A DNA stretch of 64,000 bases from Chrysoperla carnea (GCF_905475395.1 NC_058342.1:23408640-23472639), one strand, 5' to 3'. Counted from the first letter of the stretch, positions 1 through 11,429 are shown. Numbers and translations: made by a program. The notes: generated by a model from the sequence alone, not told the origin.

Positions 1-339
1 ATAATATTTGTATCACGTAAATGTTTTTTAATGCTTTAAAAATATCGTAAAAGATAAGAAATTTATGTCAATTTAACAAGTTTTTGACATTTACACGTTG
101 AAAAGTTTTTTTATTTTTGGAAAACGCCGTAAGGGAATGGTTTTTTTTTTGCATTTACAGAAGTGAAAAATTTTCTTCATAACGAAAACTTTTTTGAAGC
201 TATGGTACTATGTTAAAAATCACAAATTTAAAATGAAATAATTCACATTATTGCCCCTCAAGAGGCCATTTTTATTTTTGCCCCAAAACTTTAAAACAGA
301 ACATTAACCGCACTTGCCCAAACAGCCGAACTACTTTAA
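1..339 (-). mobile_element. TTAA-flanked MITE, family B, cut by window edge
   Basis: This is a reverse-complement copy of the repeat at 1807-2296 and 21011-21417. The outer end reads GCCGAACTACTTTAA (325-339), which matches the terminal repeat TTAAAGTAGTTCGGC of the other copies. Internal landmarks shared with them include the CCGTAAGG block and the stretch reading TTTTGCCCCAAAACT. The left end is beyond the window. No coding capacity is seen. TTAA flanks suggest mobilisation by a piggyBac-type transposase; that assignment is inference from the flanks only. Confidence 0.75.
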
Positions 340-613
340 AAATGAAATCAAAGTGAAGTGAGTATCGAATCTTTTGATATGGATGCATGAAATAAACTTA
401 GTCGATATTTTGTACATATGAAATGAATATAATTGTAACAAAACTCTTTACATTGTTCACAACCGCATCAGTTGCAGTGGCGGATCGTGAATTTGCGGGA
501 TCCTAGACTTACACTACTTAGGTACATGTCTAATTATTCAACTTATTACCATTTTGTCAAAATTTTAGAGTGATGTAGGTACAGGGTATTGGAAAATAAT
601 AGGACAAGAAAAT

Positions 614-903
614 AGTCTGGTAAAATCCGTCATTGAGCATAAATAATTTTTGAAGGATTCCGTTTAAAAAATTCTTCTGAACGTTAAAATACAGGTTGCC
701 GGTGGGGCTGCTATTGTTTAAACTAATTTTTTCTAAGCAAATAAATAATTGTGACCGAATCGCTTCATTTTATCAAATAATTCTCTCATAACGTAGTTTA
801 AACAATATCCTACTATTTCATTCAGGACCACTTTAAAGCGGAATCCTACAAAAATTTTCCATGCGAAAATCATTGATGCTTAATGACGGATTTTACCGGG
901 CCT
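614..903. mobile_element. Short inverted-repeat element (MITE-like)
   Basis: The ends are inverted copies of each other. The left end reads GGTAAAATCCGTCATT then GAGCAT; the right end carries ATGACGGATTTTACC. The inverted match extends inward for about 50 bases, through GGATTCCG against CGGAATCC. There is no reading frame of note and no convincing target duplication. The superfamily is not determined. Confidence 0.7.
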
Positions 904-963
904 ATCTGTACAATATGAATTAAATGTTTGTACAATATACAAATAGCAACTGTATGACGTTAT

Positions 964-1552
964 CAGTGCCGGATTTAACTCTGACGGAGCCCCAAGCAAC
1001 CTCAGGTTTTTGGGGCCCTCATTGTAAAATACCCCCCCCCCGATATTTCAAAATAATGAATAACTAGTTAATTTTGCATAATCAATATATTTTACATTTA
1101 ACTTATAATTTACTATCTAAATTACAACTTTTCTCAGTCGCAAATTGATGAATGACATCATCAAAGTCAAGTTTTTCAAGCTTGTCTTTTTCGATAAACA
1201 GTAAGCCTAAATCACTAACTTTTTCTTGACACATCGATGAGCGTAAATAATTTTTGACGCGTTTTAATGCGCTGAACGATCTCTCCCCTGTACTATTAGC
1301 TATCGGTATTGTAAGGAATAGCCTGATGAGGCATTCAACATTTGGAAACGCTGAAAACAGTTCATCCTTGAAAATGATTTGGTACAATTCAACAAATGTT
1401 TTACGCTCATTTCCGTACACCTGTTTCATTGTATTTTTTTTTTTTTGTTCAAATTTTCGAATGTGTTTGAAAAATTTTCCATTTTTTGGGGCCCCTGTCT
1501 AATCGGGGCCCCAAGCAATTGCTTCCTTTGCTTCCCGGTAAATCCGCTACTG
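964..1552 (-). mobile_element. Internally deleted hAT transposon with perfect 8-bp TSD
   Basis: GACGTTAT flanks both sides exactly (956-963 and 1553-1560). The termini are CAGTGCCGGATTTA at left and TAAATCCGCTACTG at right, an imperfect inverted pair. Subterminal blocks GGGGCCC and GCCCCAAGCAA are also repeated in inverted order. The only coding remnant is the C-terminus of an hAT transposase on the minus strand. At 589 bp it is far shorter than an autonomous hAT of 2.5-5 kb, so most of the transposase gene is deleted. Confidence 0.9.
1103..1429 (-). pseudogene. hAT transposase C-terminal dimerisation domain remnant
   Basis: The 108-residue frame has the hallmark of the hAT C-terminal dimerisation region: IANSTGERSFSALKRVKNYL followed by RSSM, then a DLGLLFIEKD-like segment and an acidic DFDDVIHQFA stretch. 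This pattern is typical of the ZMYM1-like/hAT transposase group in animals. The ATG at 1429 is only the first methionine after a deletion; the zinc finger and the catalytic RNase H core are absent. It lies in the minus orientation inside a hAT copy with intact target duplications. It cannot encode an active transposase. Confidence 0.85.
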
Positions 1553-1806
1553 GACGTTATTGCAAAATAAATTGTCAGGCTATGTATAGTTATGATATAT
1601 AAAGTAACATTTCTGCATTTTTGTTCTGTAAATTCCTTTATTTGTTCATCACATTGTAACTCCTTTGATAAATCGCAATTTTTGGAAAGAACTGATAAAT
1701 GATATAGTCAGCAGTTCTAGATTGATGTCCTATATTTGTTTTCTATATATGTTGTAGAAAGAGCGCTTCGCTTCACAGCTAGTGATTGGCAACGTTACCA
1801 AAATCC

Positions 1807-2296
1807 TTAAAGTGGTTCGACTGTTTGATCAAGTACAATGAATATTCTTTTTTTTTTTAGTGTACTGATCCCTTAATCTTGAGTACCTTGATTATAATAC
1901 ATACAGTTTTGGGACGTCTTACGAGGCAAAATTGTGAATTATTTCATTTTAAAATTGTGATTTTTAGCACAGTACTTTATGCAAGAACTCACAATGATGT
2001 TAATTGTACAAAAATTAATGGGTGATTGAGCTTCAAAAAACTTTTCATCATGAAGAAAATTTATCACAGAATCTGTTTATGCAAAAAAACATTACCTTAC
2101 GGCGTTTTCTAAAAAGAAAACATAAAAAACTTTGATTTTTGACGTTTAAATGTCAAAAACTAGTCAAATTGACGTATAATTTTTATCTTTTACGATGTTT
2201 TTAAAGCATTAAAAACACTTACGTGATACAAATATTATTTTTATTCATAAATTTGTTGCTAACTTGGCTAGTCATGTGATGGCCGAACTACTTTAA
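1807..2296 (+). mobile_element. TTAA-flanked MITE, family B
   Basis: Bounded by TTAA at 1807-1810 and 2293-2296. The terminal repeats are TTAAAGTGGTTCGAC at left and GCCGAACTACTTTAA at right. The copy is inverted relative to 1-339 and direct relative to 21011-21417, and somewhat longer than the latter. No coding frame is present. Confidence 0.75.
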
Positions 2297-3097
2297 GATG
2301 GTACCTATAGCGGTTTGGGAAAACATCAACAAGTTTCTTTCCATAAATTAGCATAAAAATTTCACTGCAAGAGGTATAATATTCTGACTTAGACGGTAAT
2401 AAATTAGATTTTTAACCCGTCAGAACTCGCGTCAACCGTTAGGTAATCTTTAATCGAGTGGTGTAACATTTGCTAACGCGTTCTGCACGTGCGTCAAATA
2501 TTTCGCGCGTTAGAAATACTTCAACTTATAACCTCTACATAATTTTATATAAATTAATTTTTTTTAATGTACTAGCTTATTAAATATAGGTTGATTACGT
2601 GATTATTGAATGAAGTTTGGGAGTGAAAAAGTTAGAGCAGAAAAATAATAATAGATCTAAATAATTTAAATAATCTAAATAATTAAATTCAATTTACCTA
2701 ATTTCCCCATATTTCTATCACAATTTTTTTTTAATTTACTGAGTACAACTTATATTAAACTATAACCAAAACGGCCAAACCCGAAAATTTCCGAAGTACA
2801 CCTTTTCTCTAGTGATGAGAGAAACTCTCACAATTTCTGAAGGACTTGAAAAAAAATTTATTTAAAAAAACTGTATATAAGTTGAAAAATCTGAAAAATT
2901 CATAATTCGAAAATTACGCGAGTGCAGACCTGAATCCACTTAGTCACCAAATTTTCGGTAACGTCATCCGGATAATATTAAACAATAATACTATAACACT
3001 TTCCAGGCCTATATGTTGCATAGTTTTGTCTTGTAATGGAGGGTGGGACCTTTTGTATCGATGCGACCCTGGGCTGTATCCCAAAAAGCAATAGGGT

Positions 3098-3638
3098 ATT
3101 ATCGTTAGTCAAAAATAAATTATGAAATTTGAAAAAAGTTAAAATTTATGTAAAAATATGTATACTTAAATATTCTGATTTCGAGTCATAAAAGCACATT
3201 TTTCTTTTATAATATTAAAATTAAAAATCGTAATTTTTAAACTGTATATCACGTGACATAAAACGCGGGCAAGCCCTGCTGTGATGTCATATCGGTATGA
3301 ACCATAGACCGTCAGTTAGTTCAGTGTAGACAGCTGGGTATAATATGTACATAGATAATCAATATTTATATTTGTTATATTTAATTGTCAATGAATATAT
3401 CTGTCAAACTTATTTGTGTTATTTCGTGTAATGATACAGATATTACGTCACCAAATCGGATGCCCGCGTTTTTGACAGTTTAAAAAGGATTAAAATTTAA
3501 TTTAAGTTTCTTAAACTTTAATTTAAGAAAGCGTGTGTATTTTTCCGAAATAAATTTTTGGTGCATTTTTATTAGCAAAATCGACATTTTGAAGTACTTT
3601 TTCAAATATAGTAGAATACCTAAGTAGATCCGCCCCTG
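3098..3638 (+). repeat. Dispersed repeat C, first copy
   Basis: About 540 bases match 10303-10828 closely and in the same orientation, from ATCGTTAGTCAAAAATAAAT through the TGATGTCATATCGGTATGA block to the GTACTTTTTCAAA block. The right end of this copy coincides with the right terminus of the hAT-type unit at 3638. The second copy loses similarity just before that terminus. It may therefore be the 3' half of that hAT family. Confidence 0.75.
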
Positions 3639-4028
3639 AACCGCATAATATAATACGGGAAACTATAAAAGTGATCGATGCACATACAAAACACATATTG
3701 TATCGATACAATGTGTTTTCATATAACATACCGATTTATTATTAATAATAAACCATTTTCTATTTTCCGATTTTCACGTTTCGAGAATAACTTTGTTTAT
3801 TGAACAATGAACACAACAACAAAAAGCACTACAATTTTTAATTTCGTTAAAAAATATGCAAAAACAACTTGCTTTATTGCACTAAAAAGTGGTTAATATT
3901 TTATAATGTAAAATTCAAAGCGTAGGGTTGTCGATATCTGTCAAATCAGCTATTTTAAAGCAGCGTACTTCTTCGTTAGATTTCTATATATTGTAGTTAT
4001 TAGAAATATTATGTAAAAATTATTAAAA

Positions 4029-4571
4029 CCAAGTGAAAACAAACAATTTAGTTAGTAGTTGAAATACCATGTATAGACAGTGTTGATTACTCTGTCACAT
4101 TACACATACATACATGTCACACATATTCATAACTGATATACCCATATAATACATACTACACAATTTGGGTAAACTCACGGGTAAACAGTGGAATTTACGA
4201 AAAAATGTTTCAAATAAAAGTTGTTTATTTTTTTGAAAGGAACATTTTTTACTTTTAAACTTTTGAACTATCTCTAACAGTTTATAAAATGGAAAGACCC
4301 AATTGACCTATGTTGCTCATTTACGTACTCAACCTCACTTTTTACGTCTTAAGCACGCTATAAATTTCAGCTTGATTTCTCTTTTCGTTGTTGAGTAATC
4401 GTGATGACAGACGGACAGACGACAGACAGACAGACAACCGAAAATGGACTAATTAGGTGATTTTATGAACACCTATACCAAAACTTTGTTCATAGTAACA
4501 ATATTCTTAAGCGTTACAAACTTGGGACTAAACTTTGTATACCTTGGTATATTTCATATACATGGTATAAT
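4029..4571 (-). mobile_element. HINE/DINE-1-like Helentron element
   Basis: Read on the minus strand it begins TATACCATGTATATGAAATA, contains TTTAGTCCCAAGTTTGTAAC, a pyrimidine-rich GTCTGTCTGTC block and the ACTCAA..AACGA motif, and ends with a CATGGTAT subterminal inverted repeat followed by a degenerate hairpin and TTTTCACTTG. This order (5' terminal motif, its inverted copy just before a 3' hairpin, then a short tail) is the architecture described for Drosophila DINE-1/INE-1 and other Helentron-associated elements. No protein is encoded. Confidence 0.75.
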
Positions 4572-4734
4572 AAAGTAATTTCAGGAGAGGACCTTGCCAC
4601 GAACTATTTGCGAAAGTCGCACGAACCACCTGAGATCCATGGACCACAGGTTGGGAACCATTGCTATATGCAGATAGAAACGTATAACGATTCTATTGTT
4701 TAGTATAAACAGGAAAAAATCATAAAAAATAGTT

Positions 4735-5850
4735 TTGTTCGTATATCATATATGTATATAAAGAGTAAATGGAATTTTTATACAGTTATGTATTGTAAAT
4801 TGCATAAACAGGATGTAACAAAAATATTTGTAACACATATCCTGTGAGGAAAGGTGAAGGTTCCTCATTTTCTTATTTTTGCTTCAGAGTTTGATAGCAA
4901 ATACATATACAGTCAAACCTGGGTAGGTGAGAAAACTCTCTATAAGTGATCGTAATAGCCAGGACCCATCATTTTAAGCTCCCAAAACCTCTATTAGCAA
5001 GAAACAGAAACCTCTGTAAGAGAGAGTCGTTTTTCCCTCATGTACCTCCGTAAGTGAGACTGCTACTTATCTATACCTCTATAAGGGACAGTCCAGCTTT
5101 ATTTATTTATATTATTTAGGAGGAACTATAGCTACTCATATAACATATTTACTACATTCGTACTTGCTGTGACTTGTTATTGCTGCGTACCTCTATACGA
5201 GAGAAACGTTACCCATGTACCTGCATTAGCGAGAAACTCGGGTTAGTGAGAAACCTCTATAAGTGAGAATCAGATTGCGCTCTCTTGAACTCTCGCTTAT
5301 CCAGGTTTGACTGTATATTTAAACAGAATGAGACATATGATTTATTTTTCATTTTTTTTAAATAACTATTATTCTATTGCGTATAATATACTACTTAAAT
5401 CGATACCGCACGATACTCAAATCCCACGTTTTTACTTAAATCACAGCGCGGAGTTCGAAGACAAATATGAAGATGAGTCAATAGAATTATGATTTACACA
5501 AGTCTGTCGGAATCCAAGTAACTATGCAGCTTCTTTTAACCCAACTACGCGAGGGAATTGAAGTTCAGTTTTAGGTGCAGTTGAGTTCACTAAATTTGAA
5601 TTGAATAAATGAATTTAATTTTGATACAACATAAATAGTACAATTAATAAATCTTCAATAATTGATCTGGAACTTTTTACATTTCAATCAATTTGTTTTA
5701 AAATTTATTTAAAATATTTAAGGATTTTTTGCAAATTTTTATGAGTGATTGTTTGAAACATATTATCAATAAACATAAATGAAAATATATTTCGATTTAA
5801 AATAAATGATATTGCAATAATTCCTGCAGGATAATTGACTTGCAGTATGG
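4735..5850 (+). repeat. Dispersed host repeat carrying a Tigger-type MITE, copy 1
   Basis: Sequence on both sides of the MITE at 4910-5313 is shared with 27568-28380, including the GGATGTAACAAAAATATTTG block upstream and the GCGCGGAGTTCGAAGAC block downstream. The right part (about 5450-5840) is also present in reverse complement at 41110-41510. The MITE is therefore nested inside an older repeat that was copied after the insertion, since two copies contain it at the same site. The third copy covers only the region to the right of the insertion and says nothing about it. Confidence 0.7.
4910..5313. mobile_element. Tigger/pogo-type MITE, 404 bp
   Basis: Terminal inverted repeats are CAGTCAAACCTGGGTAGGTG at left and TTATCCAGGTTTGACTG at right, flanked by TA on both sides (4908-4909 and 5314-5315). 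TA duplication and CAG-start ends with AAACCTGG are typical of the pogo/Tigger branch of Tc1/mariner. The interior is a series of degenerate modules of the type CCTCTATAAGTGAGA. The Tigger relic at 49359-50147 has related ends (CAGTAAAACCTGG) and similar internal modules, and is a plausible relative. Confidence 0.8.
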
Positions 5851-6960
5851 ACTTGTATAGAAAAACCTATAAAATATATAGGGATAAGAATTGGCTAGGA
5901 TTGGTTAGAATGATTTAAAAATCCCCCTAAATTATGTATAAAGACAAGCATGGTCAGTAAATAATCGGGGTTTTTAGAAAAAAAGTTCAGAATTTAGAGA
6001 AAAAATTAACTGAATTCTTGTAACTCTTAAATAGGACTTATTTGTTTAAAATATACCGAAGGGTAAGCAGTTATAGTAAGTTAATACTTCCACATCCTCA
6101 CAAAATTTCATATTTATATTAAATCAGGATCAGGATAATAAAAAACTATTTATTTGAACAATTTACGAATATTAAAAAGCCTAATCCAATAAATCAATTA
6201 TAAAAACTAATCAAAAAAATGAAATATAAAACTCAGAGAGTTGATATTCAAATCGAAACGAATTTACGTCAAATATACTTTCGCTTCAAAGTCAAAGCTA
6301 CCAACGGTTGTATAATCAATTTTTTTATACCGTTGCAAAAAAGTTTTAATTGAACACATTTCTTCAATTGAACCAAATATTTTGAATTCAGATTGAATCT
6401 TCAGCGTTTAGTGTCAATGTTTTTGCGTGACAGTCACGCGAGCTCAGTGCCTTTTCCCCATTCCAAAAGTGCCCTACACGCCTAAAGAAGTTTTCAAAAA
6501 TTCAGTGTTTTAATCTTGGCCCTAAGTTTCTATACCTATTATTGAACATCTTGTACTTTTGTAATAATATTGCTTATTATTTGATTATTGATATTTGAAG
6601 TATGCTGAAACTCTGAAAGATTAATTTAATATCTGATTTTATTTGATTTATACTTGAGAGTCAATTGGAAAAATATCTTTAATATACCAAGTGTTTCAGT
6701 GCTAGATATCCGAATAATTGTATTTTTACTGTAACACCCAGTGTATAAAGTCTAAAAATTTATTGATATGTTGAAGGATTTATTTTTAACTTAAGCCTTT
6801 TTTACAGGGATATGCCTACTTGGTTTACTTGGTTGTTGATGTTCTTATAGCAAGTAAATATTTCTTGAGTCAATGATCTCGAAGCTTAATTCAAGGTGTC
6901 TTTAATATACAAGGTGTTTTTTGACACATCTTGACACAACAAACAAAAAATGTTAGTTCC
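5851..6960. other. AT-rich stretch with no recognised gene or repeat
   Basis: I found no coding frame, RNA gene or clear terminal repeats here. The stretch is AT-rich with several short direct similarities (for example the two AATATACAAG/AATATACCAAG GTGTTT-type pieces near 6680 and 6905) that are too weak to call. Confidence 0.5.
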
Positions 6961-6961
6961 A

Positions 6962-7510
6962 AAGGCACACATCTTATCCCGTCATCGAATTCGATCTAAG
7001 TTTTCGAACTCAATTAAAACCTCACTCTGATTCATAACTGACAAGCATTAAACGAACGCTTTAAATTAGAAAGTTGTTCTTTATAAATACTCAAAATTTT
7101 TTTGTTTGAAACAATTTTTCGTAAACCGAATAGTTTAGACAGTAATTGATATCAAAAATCTAGCTTTTTGTACGTTTGTTCATTCAATTTGAAAAAAAAT
7201 GATTTTTATAGAAAAATAAACCACTTTTATTGGATGTTTTGGAATTTTTTTTTTTTGGAAGAGTCTCGATTTTGCAGAAACAATTATACGAAATAACAAT
7301 TTTTATACCAAAAAACAAGTTTGGGTAAAACTTTTCAGTGCTTTATTACCCGAACTGTACGGTTTGCGGAAAAATGTTTCGAACTACAAATGTTATTTTT
7401 TTAATCAATAAAAACTTTCTAATTTAAAGTGTTCATCTATCGATTACTAGTTATGGAGTAGAGTGAGCTTTTCATTGAGCGTAAGTCTGCGTAAGATGTG
7501 TGCTTACACA
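6962..7510 (+). repeat. Foldback repeat E, copy 1
   Basis: The two ends are inverted relatives: near the left end ACACATCTTAT...CTTTAAATTAGAAAGTTGTT, near the right end AACTTTCTAATTTAAAGTG...AAGATGTGTGC. The centre carries a second inverted pair around GAGTCTCGATTTTGCAGA. The same arrangement occurs inverted at 42690-43260. It has no coding frame. A foldback-type non-autonomous DNA transposon is the likeliest explanation; no target duplication was identified. Confidence 0.65.
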
Positions 7511-7924
7511 CCCAACATTTTTCGCTTGAAGCATTTTTATCGATAATAGTTATTTTTCGAGTTTCAAATATATGTCAACTTAAAAAAAACCCGTATGTTA
7601 CATGTATAAAAGATGCCAAGTGCTTTGAAATTACGAGTCATGAAAATCCTTTAAAAATTAAAATCCTAAAACATTACGTTAAGAAATTACTCTATTCAGA
7701 AATTAAGTATCAAAGTATTTCACTTGCTTGGAGTATAACCACAGACTTTGAAAATAAAACATCATGTTTCTTTTTCTTATTTTGAATATTTTACGCTCAG
7801 AAAAAATGGTTTTCTTGGCACATTAATTTAGATTTTTACATCTTTTTTTCATTAATTAATAATTTATTGATTTACTCAAATAGTCGTGTCATTTGAGCTT
7901 TTCATAGAGAATTTTTGTGTACCT

Positions 7925-8745
7925 CCTATCGAGCCAATTTTTATTTTAAATGATCAGGAAGGTCCATATATCGGAGTCTACATCTAACTTTTTGCCGCTA
8001 GAAAGTTTTGGTTTTTGCTATGGGCCCAATAGGCTAATCATTAGAATCCATTTATGAGGTGATTTTTGAAAATTTTAAAACCTTGAAAATATGGACCAGA
8101 AACGTAAAATCGGGGGTTTTCAAGGTCTCTGATTACTATTCCGAAATCAGAATTTCGATATAATCTCTCCCTCTTGGGGTTATTTACCTCGTTGGTCCAA
8201 AATTACAATATTTTGTAAATATTCAACAAAAAGGATCAAAAAAGTATACTCAGGGGTTTTTGGGGTCACTGAGTACGATTTCGAAGTAAGAATGAAGATG
8301 TACTCCCCTCTTCTGTTGTTATTCGCCCCCGTTGGTCCAAAACAGCAAGATTCTGTAAATTTTCGACAAAATGGGCCAAAAAATTTTGAGTTTTTGGGGT
8401 CACTGATCACGATTTCGAAGTTATAATGGGGATATACTCCCCACTTCTTTGGGTTTTTTGCCCTTCGTTGACCTAACACTACAACTTTCTGTAAATATTC
8501 AATTTGGAGCAGCAAGGTGAATTATCCCAAGAGGAGGGGGGAGTATATCGAAATTCTAACTTCAGAATAGTGATCATCGATCTCGAAAACTCCCAAATGT
8601 ACGTTTCTGGCCCATTTTGTTGTATATTTTCAAGGCCATAGCAATGGCTAAAGTTTTTAGCGGCAAGAAGTTAGATGTAGATTTTGATATATGGACCTTG
8701 AACATTTAAAAAAAAAAACCTGTCCAATAGGTTGAGGTACATAAA
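7925..8745. repeat. Palindrome with a threefold 139-bp internal array
   Basis: The outer arms match in inverted order, for example GGTCCATATATCGGAG / TTTTGATATATGGACC and the block around ACATCTAACTT...GCCGCTA, repeated as TAGCGGCAAGAAGTTAGATGT. Between them, about 8112-8512 holds three tandem units with a period near 139 bases. Each unit has GGGTTTTTGGGGTCACTGA, a CGATTTCGAAGT block, a TACTCCCC block and CGTTGGTCCAAAA. The third unit is shortened. A 111-residue minus-strand frame runs through the array only because the units stay in phase; it has no recognisable domain and I do not call it a gene. Confidence 0.7.
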
Positions 8746-8759
8746 AATTCTTTATTTTA

Positions 8760-9975
8760 GCCTTTTTTTATCTAAAATAATTCGTCTAAAATAGCTAATC
8801 AAATATCAATATATTAAAGTAATATAATATTCAATAGATTAAAGAAAAAATTTCTTTTGTCAAAAAAACGCTTTTTTCTGGGCAATATTTTGCAAATCAC
8901 TGCCTAGCTAGTGTATATAAATGTTTAAGGCTAATGTTAAAAAGAATTCCTGTGAAATTTTTCAAATAATTGTATAAATATATTATTTAAATGTGAAACA
9001 CATTCAATTGGACTCAATATGAAATTTTTCCAAATGGAATGTTTCTTGAAAAATAAATTCTTTACATAATCCAGCTCCGTTATAAAATCTCTTGGATTGC
9101 AAAGAAATGTCATTGTTATTATCCTGGTATGTCTTTATAGAAATTGTCATTCGTCGAAAGATATAAGACGTGATTTCGTTTTTATTTTTTTTTTAAAGCT
9201 TTTATTTAACTTGCAATGCATGTATGTTACGGTGGATTTCGATTTCGACTTTACTCTAACGATTTCGATTAAACTTGACACAAGGCTAGACCTTAAGGTG
9301 TTACTAGGATTGGTATAAGCCACATATCCGGGAAAATTCGAGGAGGCCCACACCCTAGGGAAAACCTTTCCAAATACAGGAAAATGGAATTTCCTAGGGA
9401 GAGGCTGAGGGGACAGCAGTGAAACTTCGTATCAGGGTTTATATCAATAAGGTCCTAGGTTTGATATAACCCCCCTCTGGGACCCCCCCTGTAACAATGC
9501 AGCTGGAGGGGATAAAATTGTCAAAAGTGGTCAAATCAACCCTACCCAAAATTGATAAAATACTAAACTACATCCTTCTAAATATTATATTAAATCCAAT
9601 AAATACCTAATTGGCTGCTTTCAATAAAAATATTACAAGAATAATATATCAATTTTATAATATAATAAAGTCTTGTCCGATGTTTCGGACCGAATTTTGA
9701 TTATCGTAATAAATACAATTAACATTTTTTTAAATTATTAGTAAAATGATTTAATTTTAAAGAAATAAATATTCTATATTAAATTAGTATGCTCCGTTTT
9801 ATTTTTCGCATTTTCCTATACAAATTGCATTAATCTGGTGCTGACACATTGTCAAGGTCGTGTTTTTATGCATGGAATCTTCAAGGCTAACAATTACGAA
9901 GCATATAACATACACACAGACTTACAGTACAATAAACGAATCTAGAATTGTTTTATTCTTACGAAAAACTTGATT
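8760..9975. other. No recognised gene; short GC-richer patch at 9335-9490
   Basis: Mostly plain AT-rich DNA. The patch 9335-9490 is richer in G and C (GGAGGCCCACACCCTAGGG, CCCCCCTCTGGGACCCC) but has no frame or motif that I recognise. Sequence on the opposite strand of 9147-9353 is open by chance. Confidence 0.5.
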
Positions 9976-9979
9976 TAAA

Positions 9980-10272
9980 GAGTCGCCCTATTATGTAACC
10001 AATTCCGTACGCGATATGATAGGGTAGCTGGTTCGATTCCCGCCGTCGCAACCAAAGTAAATTAATTAATAGTTGTGATGGGCTGGTGTAGTACATGGTT
10101 TATTCACGAAGGAGGTGCACTCAGCCTCTGAAATTGAGGAGCTGATAAATGAAATTATCAGCGGAAAGGTGGTAAAACACATATATGGTATCGCAATGGG
10201 CTCTATATCCTAAGTGTGCCCTTCGTGGACAACCAATATAACTTAACCTAACCTAACCTAACCTAACCTAAT
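9980..10272 (+). mobile_element. tRNA-derived SINE, family S1, copy 1
   Basis: Contains a polymerase III B box GGTTCGATTCC (10030-10040) in a tRNA-like head, a body of about 180 bases shared with 45260-45440 (TAGTTGTGATGGGCTGGTGT, TGATAAATGAAATTATCAGC, CCTTCGTGGACAAC), and a tail of CCTAA units ending near 10272. The A box is degenerate compared with the copy at 45175. SINEs are non-coding and depend on a LINE for mobility; the partner is not identified here. Confidence 0.85.
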
Positions 10273-10302
10273 TTATAAAAAAACAATGCAAGCACTGATT
10301 AT

Positions 10303-10828
10303 CGTTATTATCGTTAGTCAAAAATAAATTATGAAATTTGAAAAAGTTAAAATTTATGTAAAAATATATATAATATTCTGATTTTGAGTCATAAAAGCAC
10401 ATTTTTCTTTTAAAATATTAAAATTAAAAATCGTAATTTTTAAACTGTATATCACGTGACCTAAACCGCGAGCAATCCCAGCTGCGATGTCATATCGGTA
10501 TGAGCCATAGACCATCAGTTAGTTCAGTAGTTCAGTGTAGACACCTGGGTATAATATATCCATAGATAATCAGTATTTATATTTATTATAATCAGATGTC
10601 TATGAATATATCTGTCAAACTTATTTGTGTTATTTCGTATAATGATACCGATATTACGTCATCAAATTGGATGCTCGCGTTTTTGACAGTTTAAAAAAGG
10701 TTTAAAATTTAATTTAAGTTTTTAGCAAGAAAGCGTATGTATTTTTCCGAAACAAATTTTTGATGGCTTTTTATTAGCAAAATCAACATTTTGAGGTACT
10801 TTTTCAAAAATAGTGGAATACCCTATTA
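10303..10828 (+). repeat. Dispersed repeat C, second copy
   Basis: Direct copy of 3098-3638, starting immediately after the SINE at ATCGTTAGTCAAAAATAAAT and diverging near AGTGGAATACCC. Several small indels distinguish the two. The terminus GATCCGCCCCTG of the first copy is missing here. Confidence 0.75.
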
Positions 10829-11429
10829 ACTAAATGAATTGTTTGTTTTCACGTGTTATGTATATATTTCAAATTTTGTTTTTAAATAAAATATACAAAT
10901 ATGAGTAGGTACAATTTTAATATTGGTATAAAATGGATTTGTTTGTGTAATGTCATTGTAATACGGCAAATAGGTCATTGAAAAATAATCTGCTTGTGAT
11001 TCTGAACATACTTCAGTCATAATATGATTGATAGATTATTCGTAAACGATTTCTAAATTTTAATAAAATATTAATATCCTCACCTATGACGATACATCGA
11101 ACACCATTAACGCTACAAAAGTTTAATTTCCTATCAAGCTAAACATACCCACAGGGTTGAACAGAGAAGTATACGATTTTAAAAATTCTATAAAATAAAT
11201 CTTGTTTTCAAATTATTTTTCTATAAGGTATTATTTCTATCGGAGTGAGTAATAACGCGATACTTTAAAGAAAGAAAAAATATAGTTCTCTTCATAGTAG
11301 TTGTATTATCATCGTAAATATCGATTTTTCCGAAAATGCGAAATATTGGAACCAATCAAAATATACAGATCGATTGGAAATTTTATGCTTAACAATTTTT
11401 ATTCAAAGTATTAATAATAGAAAAGAACA
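10829..11429. other. No recognised feature
   Basis: AT-rich sequence without a convincing frame, RNA gene or terminal repeats. A weak resemblance of 11040-11110 to other parts of the window was too short to call. Confidence 0.5.

Larger units (their letters stand above)
469..3638. mobile_element. hAT-type unit with 8-bp target duplication, composite
   Basis: The sequence AACCGCAT occurs at 461-468 and again at 3639-3646, directly outside ends that read CAG...CTG. The left end is CAGTTGCAGTGGCGGATC and the right end GATCCGCCCCTG, so the inverted core is GGCGGATC. An exact 8-bp duplication with CAG/CTG termini is the hAT signature. The unit has no intact transposase. It carries an inverted-repeat element (614-903), a second hAT copy (964-1552), a TTAA MITE (1807-2296) and the repeat C sequence (3098-3638). 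The left terminus has an apparent extra CAGTTG, so the true tip could be 475. Confidence 0.65.

Noticed and set aside
4911..5300. CRISPR-like short regular repeats in the CCTCTATAAGTGAGA modules
   Set aside because: Unit spacing is irregular, units diverge, and the whole lies within a TA-flanked MITE of a eukaryote.
8180..8515. 111-codon minus-strand frame
   Set aside because: It runs through three tandem DNA units of constant phase, so openness follows from the repeat. The translated repeats match no domain.
10020..10050. Functional tRNA gene at the S1 B box
   Set aside because: A box is degenerate, stems do not form, and the body belongs to a SINE shared with 45175-45470.
10240..10270. 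Interstitial telomere array
   Set aside because: It is only about 25 bases and forms the tail of a SINE that also has such a tail at 45450.
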